Assembly: GCA_021205045.1 (NCBI GenBank) | Contig: JAJPYH010000038.1 | Coordinates: 1-26,425 of the forward strand | DNA length: 26,425 bases | Direction: 5' to 3' | From: Lachnospiraceae bacterium | GTDB taxonomy: Bacteria > Bacillota > Clostridia > Lachnospirales > Lachnospiraceae | Part shown: in pieces, positions 7,033-15,031 of the stretch | Layout of the letters: each line of letters starts with the position of its first letter | Position numbering within the stretch: the stretch's first letter is position 1 | Translations under genes and position numbers: made by a program | Notes under the pieces: generated by a model | What the model was told of the DNA's origin: nothing | Seen by the model: the letters and a program-made list of their open reading frames with translations, nothing else | Database searches by the model: none

Positions 7033-8940
7033 ATGAAAAGTACGAAGGAATATATGAAAGTTTGCCTTGAAAATATCAGAAAAAACAGTCTGTTTATTTT
7101 CTCCGCGCTGGCCGCGGGGCTTCTCATGTTTTTTTCCGTGACCGATTACTGGGATTTTGTTCTGTTTTTCCTGCTGATGTGCGGAGTGGCCACGTTTTTT
7201 TCTTTCGACAGACAGATGGTCAGGGAAAATATTTCGGTATATAAGCTATTGGCGTCACTGGCGCTCACGGCGTATATCGGCAGTATTTTTTTTGATACAA
7301 CGGTCAACAGCTACAAGCTCCGGAGCATAGCCTCGTCTACGGGACTGAATCTGCAGCTTTTTTCCCTGGGAGTCACGGCTGTCATTGCCATGGCCGCCTT
7401 TTATTATGTCTGCGCCGTTGTGTGCTTTCTTGCGCCCAAAACCAACTGGCGGAAGCTTTATGAAGAGATCAGAAAGGGGATTCTGCAATATCAGAATATC
7501 CAAAAGGCTTTTGCGGCGTTGCTGGTGATTTACCTGCTGGCCATCAGCGCCATTCTGCGTGCGGATATCAATTATCTGGATGATATGCGCAGGATTGCCA
7601 ATGGTTTCCCAGGTTGGGAGGACTGCAGCCGTTATCTGTCAAACATTCTCAGCCAGCTGATTGGCACCAACTCCTATATGGCTGATATTTCCCCGTTGAC
7701 CCAGATCATCGCGGTGTTCTTTCTTGCCATAGCCAGTCTGATTGTGATCATGACCTTTGCAAAGGAAAAGCGGATCAGTGCATGGAATGTGATTGCGGTG
7801 CTTCCGCTGGGCATTTCTCCTTATTTTCTGGAATGCCTGTCCTATAAATTTGATTCGCCTTATATGGCGCTGGCTGTTTTAGCCGGTACGGTTCCGCTGC
7901 TGTTTATCATAGTGAACGGCAAAGATAATTTCAGAATTTATCTGCTGACGGTGATTTTGTGTACGCTGGTAACCTGCACTACCTATCAGGCGGCGCTCGG
8001 AATATTTCCGCTTCTGATTATTTTCACGGTATTTGAGCGATGGCTTCAGGGAGAGGACAGAAGAGATACCTGTCGGCTGCTTGCTGTCTCTGTGGCAGGA
8101 TATGTGATCGGCGGAGTGATCTATGCCAGCTTCATTATGACTCCCATAGAGACCTATGCGGGAAGCAGCATATTGTCACTCAGGGACTTACCTACGGGGG
8201 TGATATCCAATCTGAAGCATTATTACTCCAACGTGCTCAGTGACTTCGACACCAAATGGCTGATTTTTATCGGGATCATCATGCTTTCCTTTGTGATGCA
8301 GTCAGCGTTAAACTCCTGTCAGAAAAAGTGGCTTTCTGTTCTGGTTTCCGTGCTGACCGTGGCAGGATCTCTGTGTCTGGCCTTTGGCCCATACGCGGCG
8401 CTTGAATCCGCTCTGTTTCAGTGCCGCGCCATGTTTGGCTTTGGCTCCTGTGTGGCCATGCTTGGAGTGATCTGCGTAAGCAGCGCCCATGCAAAGCCTG
8501 CGAAGCTTGGCTGCTTTTGCTTAAGCTGGTGCTTTTTTGTGTTCGGTTTTGTGTACGGCAATGCCCTGGAAGAGCAGCAAAGATATGTGGATTTTCGGAC
8601 GGAAATGGTGATTTCTGATCTGAACGGTCTCATCGGCGGAGAGGAAGTGATCGATCTTCAGATCACGGGAACGGTTGGAGATTCCCCGATTCTGGAGAAT
8701 ATGCCTCAGTACGAGGGGGTGCTGGGACGACTGATTCAGACCACCTTCTCCGGGGACAGCTGGGTGTTTGATACCTATTATTTTGTTTATTATTATGATT
8801 TGAATAATGCCAATGGCTCCAACCATTTTAATATTGTCACGGACCTTGAGGATCAGGAGCTGCCGGTGCTGTTTGACGGCTATTATGAGACAATATATGG
8901 AGACGAAACCCGTATATTGGTCGAGCTGAAGGAGTATTAA
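7033..8940 (+). CDS. GtrII-like polytopic membrane protein (putative glucosyltransferase)
   Basis: The 635-residue product has about eleven to twelve hydrophobic segments between residues 18 and 510, then a soluble C-terminal tail of about 120 residues. The first large loop after the early helices contains RADINYLDDMRR...GW...SRYLSNILSQ, which resembles the acidic loop of GtrII-type glucosyltransferases that move sugar from a polyprenyl-phosphate carrier onto cell-surface glycans. GGAG at 7020-7023 lies nine bases before the ATG. No GtrA flippase or GtrB bactoprenol glucosyltransferase is next to it, so the donor pathway must be elsewhere. It may share a transcript with the ATPase upstream. 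Family call rests on topology and the loop motif; the acceptor is unknown. Confidence 0.7.
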   Translation: MKSTKEYMKVCLENIRKNSLFIFSALAAGLLMFFSVTDYWDFVLFFLLMCGVATFFSFDRQMVRENISVYKLLASLALTAYIGSIFFDTTVNSYKLRSIASSTGLNLQLFSLGVTAVIAMAAFYYVCAVVCFLAPKTNWRKLYEEIRKGILQYQNIQKAFAALLVIYLLAISAILRADINYLDDMRRIANGFPGWEDCSRYLSNILSQLIGTNSYMADISPLTQIIAVFFLAIASLIVIMTFAKEKRISAWNVIAVLPLGISPYFLECLSYKFDSPYMALAVLAGTVPLLFIIVNGKDNFRIYLLTVILCTLVTCTTYQAALGIFPLLIIFTVFERWLQGEDRRDTCRLLAVSVAGYVIGGVIYASFIMTPIETYAGSSILSLRDLPTGVISNLKHYYSNVLSDFDTKWLIFIGIIMLSFVMQSALNSCQKKWLSVLVSVLTVAGSLCLAFGPYAALESALFQCRAMFGFGSCVAMLGVICVSSAHAKPAKLGCFCLSWCFFVFGFVYGNALEEQQRYVDFRTEMVISDLNGLIGGEEVIDLQITGTVGDSPILENMPQYEGVLGRLIQTTFSGDSWVFDTYYFVYYYDLNNANGSNHFNIVTDLEDQELPVLFDGYYETIYGDETRILVELKEY

Positions 8941-9018
8941 AGGGCAGTGTCTTTTGTCCGCTGCTGTTCCCGGGAAAGGCGGTCGGGCTGACAGATATGT
9001 ATGGGATGATAAGCAGTC

Positions 9019-9858
9019 TTACAGATCCAGCCGGCTCAGCAATTGTGCCATGCCGTCGGAATCCGGAGGCAGGAATTCTCCGTCAGCTATGGCTTTCAGG
9101 GCGTCGGGGGATTCTGTGCAGGCGTAGCTGTGGCCGCAGACCGCCAGCATTTCATAATCATTCATGCTGTCGCCGAAGCCGTAGCTGTCCTTCAAAGGAA
9201 CATCATAGTAATCACAGAGAAATCTGACGGCGTCGCCCTTGGTGCAGCTTTTCTGAATGAGCTCGCCGTGGGCGAATTTGCTGTTGAAGCGATCGAATGT
9301 CACGATATGGTAATGCTCCTCTAGAAAGGGCCTGCATTTCTCAAATTTCTTCGGATCCCTGGCCATGTAGGACAGCTTTGGAACAGGGGTTGTGTCAATG
9401 TCGAACTGGTCTAAGGGCACAGTGACAAAGGCTTTGCGCAGATCCTCGAACCGGCGCAGCATTTCCAGATTGTTTTTCAGGTGGGAAAGGCTCATCTGCA
9501 GAAACATGGAGGAGGATTTGGTGTGCTGATACACCGCTTTTTCGGTTTCCAGAGTCGGATAGATCTCATTCTCCTCAAAGAGCCGCAGAGTCTCAAGCAG
9601 CAGCTCTTTATCAATACAGTTCTCGTAAATCTTTTCTTTTCCCACATAGATGAAGCTGCCCGCGGAGGCGATGACGCCGGTGAAGCCTGTCTCCCACAGA
9701 TAATGATCGATGCTCACCGGGGCGCGTCCGGTGCAGATGAAAATCAGGTGTCCATGCTCCTTCAGCTGCAGAATGGCGTCCTGATTGGCCTGGCGCAGTT
9801 TTCTGGAGTCGCCTACGATGGTGCCGTCAATGTCGAAGAAAAAGAGTTTTCTGTTCAT
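9019..9858 (-). CDS. Cof-type HAD-IIB family phosphatase
   Basis: This 279-residue enzyme belongs to the haloacid dehalogenase superfamily, which hydrolyses small phosphorylated metabolites through an aspartyl-phosphate. All core motifs are present: motif I FFDIDGT with nucleophile Asp9 and acid/base Asp11, motif II ICTGR (41-45), Lys207 in motif III, and motif IV GFGDSMND with Asp230 and Asp234. The large middle insert (about 80-190) is the C2-type cap of the IIB/Cof subfamily. It is the only minus-strand gene here, convergent with the GtrII-like gene and divergent from the metal operon. An AAAGGAA lies 12 bases before the ATG. Substrate cannot be told from sequence. Confidence 0.93.
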   Translation of the reverse strand: MNRKLFFFDIDGTIVGDSRKLRQANQDAILQLKEHGHLIFICTGRAPVSIDHYLWETGFTGVIASAGSFIYVGKEKIYENCIDKELLLETLRLFEENEIYPTLETEKAVYQHTKSSSMFLQMSLSHLKNNLEMLRRFEDLRKAFVTVPLDQFDIDTTPVPKLSYMARDPKKFEKCRPFLEEHYHIVTFDRFNSKFAHGELIQKSCTKGDAVRFLCDYYDVPLKDSYGFGDSMNDYEMLAVCGHSYACTESPDALKAIADGEFLPPDSDGMAQLLSRLDL

Positions 9859-9896
9859 ATAATGTCAAAATTCCTTTCGTTTTCAAGTCCTTTTGT

Positions 9897-9902
9897 ATTC
9901 TA
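9897..9902 (-). promoter_or_regulatory. extended -10 of the HAD phosphatase promoter
   Basis: Read on the minus strand, TGTTAGAAT gives an extended -10 (TGn-TAGAAT) about 38 bases before the start codon. The -35 region (TTTTGT) is weak. Confidence 0.45.
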
Positions 9903-9980
9903 ACATAAATCCGGGGTAAACAAAATAGAATCCTTGTAAAATAATATCATTTCCGGGGCCGGAGTTTTATAAAAAGTGTA

Positions 9981-10009
9981 TTGACAACAGGTGCCGGGAG
10001 TGTTACTAT
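9981..10009 (+). promoter_or_regulatory. consensus promoter of the metal-resistance operon
   Basis: TTGACA (9981-9986) and TACTAT (10004-10009) are separated by exactly 17 bases. The operon's first start codon is about 125 bases downstream. Confidence 0.8.
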
Positions 10010-10038
10010 TCTCATATAAACGAATAAGAATATGAGAA
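10009..10038. promoter_or_regulatory. probable operator for the ArsR/SmtB-family repressor
   Basis: A perfect 9-bp inverted repeat TTCTCATAT/ATATGAGAA with a 12-base AT-rich centre begins at the last base of the -10 box. Its position over the transcription start is what a repressor of this family would need to block RNA polymerase. It is the only strong palindrome between the promoter and the repressor gene. Confidence 0.65.
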
Positions 10039-10134
10039 AATGTAAAAATGTGAAAATAAAAGCAAAAACGATAATGAAGACTGACGCAGGTGATTATGTT
10101 GTCAGATTCCCATCGGGAAAGGAGGAGCATCAAT

Positions 10135-10497
10135 ATGTCAGAGCAGGAAAAGAAAAATGAGAGCGATTTTCTGGCGGCACATGAGGATGTGGTGAAGAAG
10201 GTGCTGGAGGATCAGCCTGCGGAGGAGTATCTGTATGACCTGGCGGAGCTGTTTAAGGTCTTTGGGGATACGACCCGCATACGGATTCTGTATGCCCTTT
10301 TTGTCAGTGAGCTCTGCGTGGGAGATATCGCCCAGCTGCTGAATTTAAGCCAGCCTGCGGTGAGTCACCAGTTAAAGATCTTAAAGGACGCCAAGCTGGT
10401 GAAGTTCCGGCGGGAGGGCAAGATTATTTTTTATTCGCTGGATGATGATCATGTGCGCACCATCATCAGCATGGGTATGGAGCACGTGGAGGAGTGA
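10135..10497 (+). CDS. ArsR/SmtB-family metal-sensing repressor (zinc-type alpha-5 site)
   Basis: This 120-residue winged-helix repressor should release its operator when it binds Zn(II), Cd(II) or a similar ion. The DNA-reading helix region is LCVGDIAQLLNLSQPAVSHQ (60-79) and the wing is FRREGKIIFYSL. The C-terminal helix has the full alpha-5 ligand set Asp104-x-His106-x10-His117-x2-Glu120, the pattern of the zinc sensors SmtB and CzrA. The CadC-type alpha-3N thiol site is incomplete: ELCVGD has one Cys where CadC has two. The ATG at 10135 follows AAAGGAGG; an upstream in-frame ATG at 10090 lacks a site. It heads the operon with an HMA protein and a P1B ATPase, so it is probably autoregulatory. 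Confidence 0.92.
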   Translation: MSEQEKKNESDFLAAHEDVVKKVLEDQPAEEYLYDLAELFKVFGDTTRIRILYALFVSELCVGDIAQLLNLSQPAVSHQLKILKDAKLVKFRREGKIIFYSLDDDHVRTIISMGMEHVEE

Positions 10498-10593
10498 TCG
10501 GAAACCGAATACCTCATCTGCCACAGGAAGCCTTTCTGAGAAGGCCCCAAAACGTATTGATCAGAGAAAACATATAAAAAGGAGATCCCTATT

Positions 10594-10812
10594 ATGAAAA
10601 AGACCTACAAGGTAGACGTTGACTGCGCTAACTGCGCCGCGAAAATGGAGACAGCCGTAAAGGAAACCGCCGGTGTGAAGGACGCTTCTTTAAGCTTTAT
10701 GACCCTGAAGCTGAAGGTGGAGTTTGAGGACGGGGCGGATGCGGACGCGGTCATGAAGCAGGCCCTGGCCAACTGCAAGAAGGTGGAGGACGACTGCGAG
10801 ATTTTCCTGTGA
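10594..10812 (+). CDS. free-standing heavy-metal-associated (HMA) domain protein
   Basis: The 72-residue protein is a single ferredoxin-like HMA domain with the metal-binding loop DCANCAAKME (10-19), the form seen at the N terminus of CadA/ZntA-type pumps rather than the GMTCxxC of copper chaperones. The last part is acidic and contains two further Cys (NCKKVEDDC). AAAAAGGAG lies nine bases before the ATG. The downstream ATPase lacks an N-terminal HMA domain, so this protein probably supplies it in trans as a metallochaperone or regulatory domain. Domain call is firm; delivery to the pump is inferred from context. Confidence 0.9.
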   Translation: MKKTYKVDVDCANCAAKMETAVKETAGVKDASLSFMTLKLKVEFEDGADADAVMKQALANCKKVEDDCEIFL

Positions 10813-10903
10813 AAATCTACACTGGTGCAGGCAGCGAAAGCGCCGGAAAACACCTCAGGAAAAGAAATTCTACAGTAAAATTCTCACGTATAAGAGGAAG
10901 GTC

Positions 10904-12802
10904 ATGAATAAAAAGCAGAAAAACATATTATACAGAATCATTGCTTCCTTCTCTGCACTCATTCTGATTACCATTCTGTGCAGGCTGGCAGCGCTGCCGG
11001 CCTTGCTGGAAGGGGCACTTTACCTGATTCCCTACCTGATCATCGGATATGACATCCTGCGCAAGGCCTGGAAGGGCATTCTGAACCGTCAGGTGTTTGA
11101 TGAGAATTTCCTGATGGCTGTGGCCACAGTGGGAGCTTTCCTGCTGGGAGAATATGCGGAAGGCTCGGCGGTCATGCTTTTTTACCAGATTGGCGAGTTG
11201 TTCCAGAGCGTGGCGGTGGGAAAGAGCCGCCAGAACATTGCGGCGCTGATGGATATCCGGCCTGACTATGCCAACCTTTTAGTGGATGGAGAAATTAAGA
11301 AGGTAGATCCGGACGATGTGGAGATCGGCTCGGTGATTGTAGTCAATCCGGGGGAGAAGGTGCCCATCGACGGTGAGGTGATCGAGGGAAGGACCAGTCT
11401 GGATACCAGTGCCCTGACCGGCGAGAGCGTGCCCAGAGACGCGGCGGCGGGGGATCAGATCATCAGCGGCTGCATCAACATGACAGGAGTGATCCATATA
11501 CGGACCAGTAAGGAATTCGGGGAATCCACCGTTTCCAAAATTCTGGATCTGGTGGAGAATTCCAGCATGAAGAAAGCCAGGGCGGAGAATTTTATCACCC
11601 GTTTCGCCAGATATTATACTCCGGCGGTGTGCTATGGGGCGCTGGCGCTGGCTGTGCTGCCGCCGTTATTTTTGCTGCTGACAGGAGCGGTGAGCGGAGC
11701 CGCAGTCTGGCCGGTCTGGACCGACTGGATCACCAGAGCTCTGACCTTCCTGGTCATCAGCTGTCCCTGCGCGCTGGTCATTTCCATTCCCTTAAGCTTC
11801 TTTGGCGGTATCGGCTGTGCGTCCTCCAAGGGGATTCTGGTGAAGGGCTCCAACTATCTGGAGGCTTTGGCGGATACCAGATATGTGGTCTTTGATAAGA
11901 CCGGCACTCTGACAAAGGGGGTGTTTGAGGTAACCGGCATTTACCCGGCACAGGGATTTGACCAGGCCGGACTTTTAAAGGCGGCGGCTTATGCGGAGAG
12001 TGCCTCCGGTCATCCCATCAGCTTAAGCCTGCAGAAGGCCTACGGCGAAAAGATTGAGCTTTCCCGGGTGAAGGACATTGAGGAACTGGCGGGACATGGC
12101 GTCAGAGCCAATGTGGACGGCAAATTGGTGCTGGCGGGAAATGAAAAGCTGATGAAATCAGAGCGGATTACATATACGGCGTCCCCCCAGGCGGGTACGG
12201 TGGTGTATGTGGCTGTGGATTCTCATTATGCCGGCTGCATTGTGATTTCTGATGTGGTCAAGCCTACAGCGCAGAAGGCCATCCGGTCCCTGAAGGCGAG
12301 CGGCGTAAAGCAGACGATCATGCTGACCGGCGATTCCAGGAGCGCTGCGCAAAAGGTTGCGGGGGAGCTGGGACTGGATGAGGTCAGAAGTGAACTCCTG
12401 CCGGCAGACAAGGTGGCGGAGGTGGAAAAGCTTCTGGCGCAGAAGGGAGAAAAAGAAAAGCTGGCCTTTGTGGGCGACGGCATCAACGACGCGCCGGTGC
12501 TGTCCAGGGCGGACGTGGGCATCGCCATGGGGGCGTTAGGGAGCGATGCGGCGATTGAGGCGGCGGACATTGTGCTGATGGACGACGACCCGGCCAAGAT
12601 TGCGCTGGCCATGAAGATTTCTGTGAGAACGCTGCGGATTGCTCGGCAGAATATCGTTTTTGCCCTGGCGGTTAAGGCTGTTTGTCTGATCCTGGGGGCG
12701 CTCGGCATGGCGGGCATGTGGCTTGCAATTTTTGCGGATGTGGGAGTGATGGTGCTGGCGGTATTGAATGCCACCAGGGCTTTGAGGATAAAGGCGGACT
12801 GA
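10904..12802 (+). CDS. cadA: Zn/Cd/Pb-exporting P1B-type ATPase
   Basis: This 632-residue pump uses ATP to expel divalent soft metals. Landmarks are in the standard order: first membrane helices from residue 11, actuator motif TGES (172-175), SCPCAL with Cys287-Pro-Cys289 in the transport helix, phosphorylation motif DKTGTLT (Asp331), the P1B His-Pro pair at 370-371, and GDGINDAP (524-531). The last helices carry Lys591 and Asp612-Val-Gly614, the signature of the Zn/Cd/Pb (P1B-2) group rather than copper pumps. There is no N-terminal metal-binding domain; a separate HMA gene lies just upstream. AGAGGAAGG precedes the ATG. Copper specificity is unlikely; choosing between Zn and Cd is not possible from sequence. 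Confidence 0.95.
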   Translation: MNKKQKNILYRIIASFSALILITILCRLAALPALLEGALYLIPYLIIGYDILRKAWKGILNRQVFDENFLMAVATVGAFLLGEYAEGSAVMLFYQIGELFQSVAVGKSRQNIAALMDIRPDYANLLVDGEIKKVDPDDVEIGSVIVVNPGEKVPIDGEVIEGRTSLDTSALTGESVPRDAAAGDQIISGCINMTGVIHIRTSKEFGESTVSKILDLVENSSMKKARAENFITRFARYYTPAVCYGALALAVLPPLFLLLTGAVSGAAVWPVWTDWITRALTFLVISCPCALVISIPLSFFGGIGCASSKGILVKGSNYLEALADTRYVVFDKTGTLTKGVFEVTGIYPAQGFDQAGLLKAAAYAESASGHPISLSLQKAYGEKIELSRVKDIEELAGHGVRANVDGKLVLAGNEKLMKSERITYTASPQAGTVVYVAVDSHYAGCIVISDVVKPTAQKAIRSLKASGVKQTIMLTGDSRSAAQKVAGELGLDEVRSELLPADKVAEVEKLLAQKGEKEKLAFVGDGINDAPVLSRADVGIAMGALGSDAAIEAADIVLMDDDPAKIALAMKISVRTLRIARQNIVFALAVKAVCLILGALGMAGMWLAIFADVGVMVLAVLNATRALRIKAD

Positions 12803-12814
12803 GGTCCGCCTTTT
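12791..12814 (+). terminator. intrinsic terminator of the metal operon
   Basis: A perfect 9-bp stem AAGGCGGAC/GTCCGCCTT with loop TGAG is followed by TT. The ATPase stop codon TGA lies inside the loop, so the last codons form half of the hairpin. Confidence 0.9.
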
Positions 12815-12884
12815 CGATTCCTCTTTTGCTGATCTTTTCATAAATGTTTCACAAAACCTCATTTCGCTTTTTGGAAAGTTATGG

Positions 12885-12890
12885 TATACT
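12885..12890 (+). promoter_or_regulatory. extended -10 promoter for the ParB-BMP gene
   Basis: TGG-TATACT is a good extended -10 element; the -35 position (TTTCGC, 17 bases upstream) is poor. It would give a leader of roughly 115 bases. Confidence 0.6.
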
Positions 12891-12895
12891 ACGTT

Positions 12896-12992
12896 TGAGC
12901 TTTTATCCGAGCCCTGGCGTCAGGAAGTGAAAGAGTGCCGCATGTCGGGAAGAGCTCGCAGACAGGCACGAATCAGGACGTGCTGTTTTCAT
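12896..12992 (+). promoter_or_regulatory. structured leader upstream of the ParB-BMP gene, class unknown
   Basis: Short helices can form: CCTG/CAGG around loop GCGT (12913-12924), and GTGCC/GGCAC (12935-12939 with 12965-12969), which encloses GTC/GAC. GAGCT near the start can also pair with AGCTC at 12952-12956, an alternative fold. I do not recognise a known riboswitch class, and no T-run hairpin ends the leader. Confidence 0.3.
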
Positions 12993-13012
12993 AACACACA
13001 GGAGGTGCGATT

Positions 13013-14950
13013 ATGGCAGAAGAATATGATAAAGCGCTCAAAAGCGGCAGATTATACGTTACCACCAAACAGCTGAAGGGGGAATATCCCTATCTGCCTG
13101 TTCTGGATGAAATATTAAAAGATAAAGAAGAAACCTCAGAGGCTCCCCTGGGCCTGGTTCAGATTCCCTTAGACCAGGTGGTGGGAACTGTGACCGCGGG
13201 CCGAAGCCAGGCTTTCGCGGGTAATTTCATGCCCATATTGCCGGACAAGACGGAGCTTTCCACCAAGTGGCAGTCTCTTTGCAAGTCCCATCTGGAGGAG
13301 GGCATCAGAGATCCGATTGTGGCGTATGAGTACATGAACCGGTTTTATGTGATGGAGGGCAATAAGCGGGTCAGTGTCCTGAAGTTTTTTGACGCGGTAT
13401 CCGTGACCGGCAACGTCACCAGGATTATTCCAAAGCGCACAGAGGAGAAGGAAAATAAAATTTACTATGAATTTCTGGATTTCTACAAGGTATCCAGGAT
13501 TAATTTCCTCTGGTTTGGCGAGGAGGGAAATTTCGAAAAGCTCCAGTCTCTGGTGGGAAAAGAGCCGGATGAGCTCTGGACGGATGATGAAAGGACCGAA
13601 TTCCATTACATTTACGAGGTCTTTGAGAAGGCTTACAAAAAGATGGAGAGCCGCGCCACCTGGGAGGAAATGTGCGACGCTCTGGTGGACTTTATTGAGC
13701 TGTACGGCTATCAGGAAATGAAGGAGATGAACGGGATCGATCTGGAGAAAAAGATCGCCAACAGCAAAAAGGTCTTCGATGCTCTCAGCGAGGAGACGCC
13801 GCAGATCAGTATGGAGCCGGAGGAGGAGCCAAAGCAAAAGCCCAGGGTTCCCCTGCTGCAGAAGATGATACAGCCTCTGGCCGGCAACAATGAGAGTCCT
13901 GTGAATCGAATTGCTTTTATTCATGAGGTCAGCCCCAAGAGGTCCGGGTTTACCTACGCCCATGACCTGGGCAGAATGCATGTGGAGCAGGTATTCTATG
14001 AGGAAGCGGAGTTTGAGGTGTTCATCGCTTCCGAGTATGAGAGTCCGGAGGATGCCATTGAGGCTGCCATTCAGGAGGGCAATACGCTGATTTTCACCAC
14101 CTCGCCGGTACTCTATAACGCCAGTGTGAAGGTGGCCCTGGATCATCCGGAGGTGAGAATTTTAAACTGTTCTCTCTGGCCGGATAAGGGCGTGATCCGG
14201 ACCTATTCCGCCAGAATGTACGAGGCCAAATTCCTGATCGGCGCCATCGCCGGAGGCCTGACGGAAAATGACCGTCTGGGCTATGTGGCGGATTACCCAA
14301 TCTATGGTACCGTAGCCTGCGTGAATGCTTTCGCGCTGGGCGCCAAGATGGTCAATCCCCGGGTGAAGGTATATCTGGAATGGACCAGCAGGATGAGGGC
14401 AGATATCCGCAAGACCTTTTCTGGCAACGATGTTTCCTACGTTTCCGGCCGTGACATCATCATACCGGATAAGGATGAGGGTGCCAGACATTTCGGTCTG
14501 TACCGCAGAGAGGATGATGTCAAGAATAATCTTGCCATGCCGGTACAGAACTGGGGCAAATTCTATGAGCAGGCCATCAAAAACTTTATGGACGGCTCAT
14601 GGAAAACCAATGTGGGCAGCGGCAAGTCTGTGAATTACTGGTGGGGGATGTCCACCGGGCTGGTGGATGTGATCACCTCCCAGAATCTGCCCATCGGCAC
14701 CACCAGACTGGTAAAGCTCCTCAAAAACGTGATCAGCAAGGGAGATTTCAACCCCTTTGCCGGTATCATTTACTCCCAGACGGGCATTATACAGGGAGAC
14801 GAGGACGAGATTATGGCTCCGGAAAAGATTGTCACCATGGACTGGCTGGCCGAGAATGTGATCGGCTCCATTCCAAAGATGTCGGATCTGGAGGAGAAAG
14901 CAAAGCCTGTGGTGCAGCAGCAGGGCGTAGAAACGGTGGAGGAAGAGTAG
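13013..14950 (+). CDS. cytoplasmic ParB-like/BMP (Med) fusion protein
   Basis: The 645-residue protein has two recognisable halves. Residues about 46-140 look like a ParB/sulfiredoxin-fold domain: GLVQIPLDQVVGTVTAGRSQ, then HLEEGIRDPIVAYE and FYVMEGNKRVSVLKFF in the place of the usual G-x-R-R motif. A helical segment (160-260) and an acidic/proline linker (262-296) lead to a BMP/Med-type periplasmic-binding fold (about 297-600) with GAIAGGLTENDRLGYVAD and NAFALGAKMVNP. BMP proteins normally bind nucleosides as lipoproteins, but there is no signal peptide or lipobox, so this one should act inside the cell. AGGAGGTG lies before the ATG. A nucleoside-responsive DNA-binding or nucleotidase-like role is possible but unproven. 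Confidence 0.78.
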   Translation: MAEEYDKALKSGRLYVTTKQLKGEYPYLPVLDEILKDKEETSEAPLGLVQIPLDQVVGTVTAGRSQAFAGNFMPILPDKTELSTKWQSLCKSHLEEGIRDPIVAYEYMNRFYVMEGNKRVSVLKFFDAVSVTGNVTRIIPKRTEEKENKIYYEFLDFYKVSRINFLWFGEEGNFEKLQSLVGKEPDELWTDDERTEFHYIYEVFEKAYKKMESRATWEEMCDALVDFIELYGYQEMKEMNGIDLEKKIANSKKVFDALSEETPQISMEPEEEPKQKPRVPLLQKMIQPLAGNNESPVNRIAFIHEVSPKRSGFTYAHDLGRMHVEQVFYEEAEFEVFIASEYESPEDAIEAAIQEGNTLIFTTSPVLYNASVKVALDHPEVRILNCSLWPDKGVIRTYSARMYEAKFLIGAIAGGLTENDRLGYVADYPIYGTVACVNAFALGAKMVNPRVKVYLEWTSRMRADIRKTFSGNDVSYVSGRDIIIPDKDEGARHFGLYRREDDVKNNLAMPVQNWGKFYEQAIKNFMDGSWKTNVGSGKSVNYWWGMSTGLVDVITSQNLPIGTTRLVKLLKNVISKGDFNPFAGIIYSQTGIIQGDEDEIMAPEKIVTMDWLAENVIGSIPKMSDLEEKAKPVVQQQGVETVEEE

Positions 14951-14967
14951 GGCATACGGGTAAACAT

Positions 14968-14995
14968 GATCAGCGAAGGTAAAGTTACGCTGATC
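14968..14995 (+). other. intergenic hairpin between the ParB-BMP and phosphoesterase genes
   Basis: A perfect 8-bp stem GATCAGCG/CGCTGATC encloses a 12-base loop. It is followed by GAGGGGGATTTT rather than a T-run, so RNA processing or translational control is likelier than termination. Confidence 0.5.
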
Positions 14996-15031
14996 GAGGG
15001 GGATTTTCTGCATGTCTGAGATAGATTGGTC

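Noticed and set aside
13169..14146. 325-codon minus-strand frame opposite the ParB-BMP gene
   Set aside because: The plus-strand gene has recognisable domains and a strong ribosome binding site; the antisense frame has neither.
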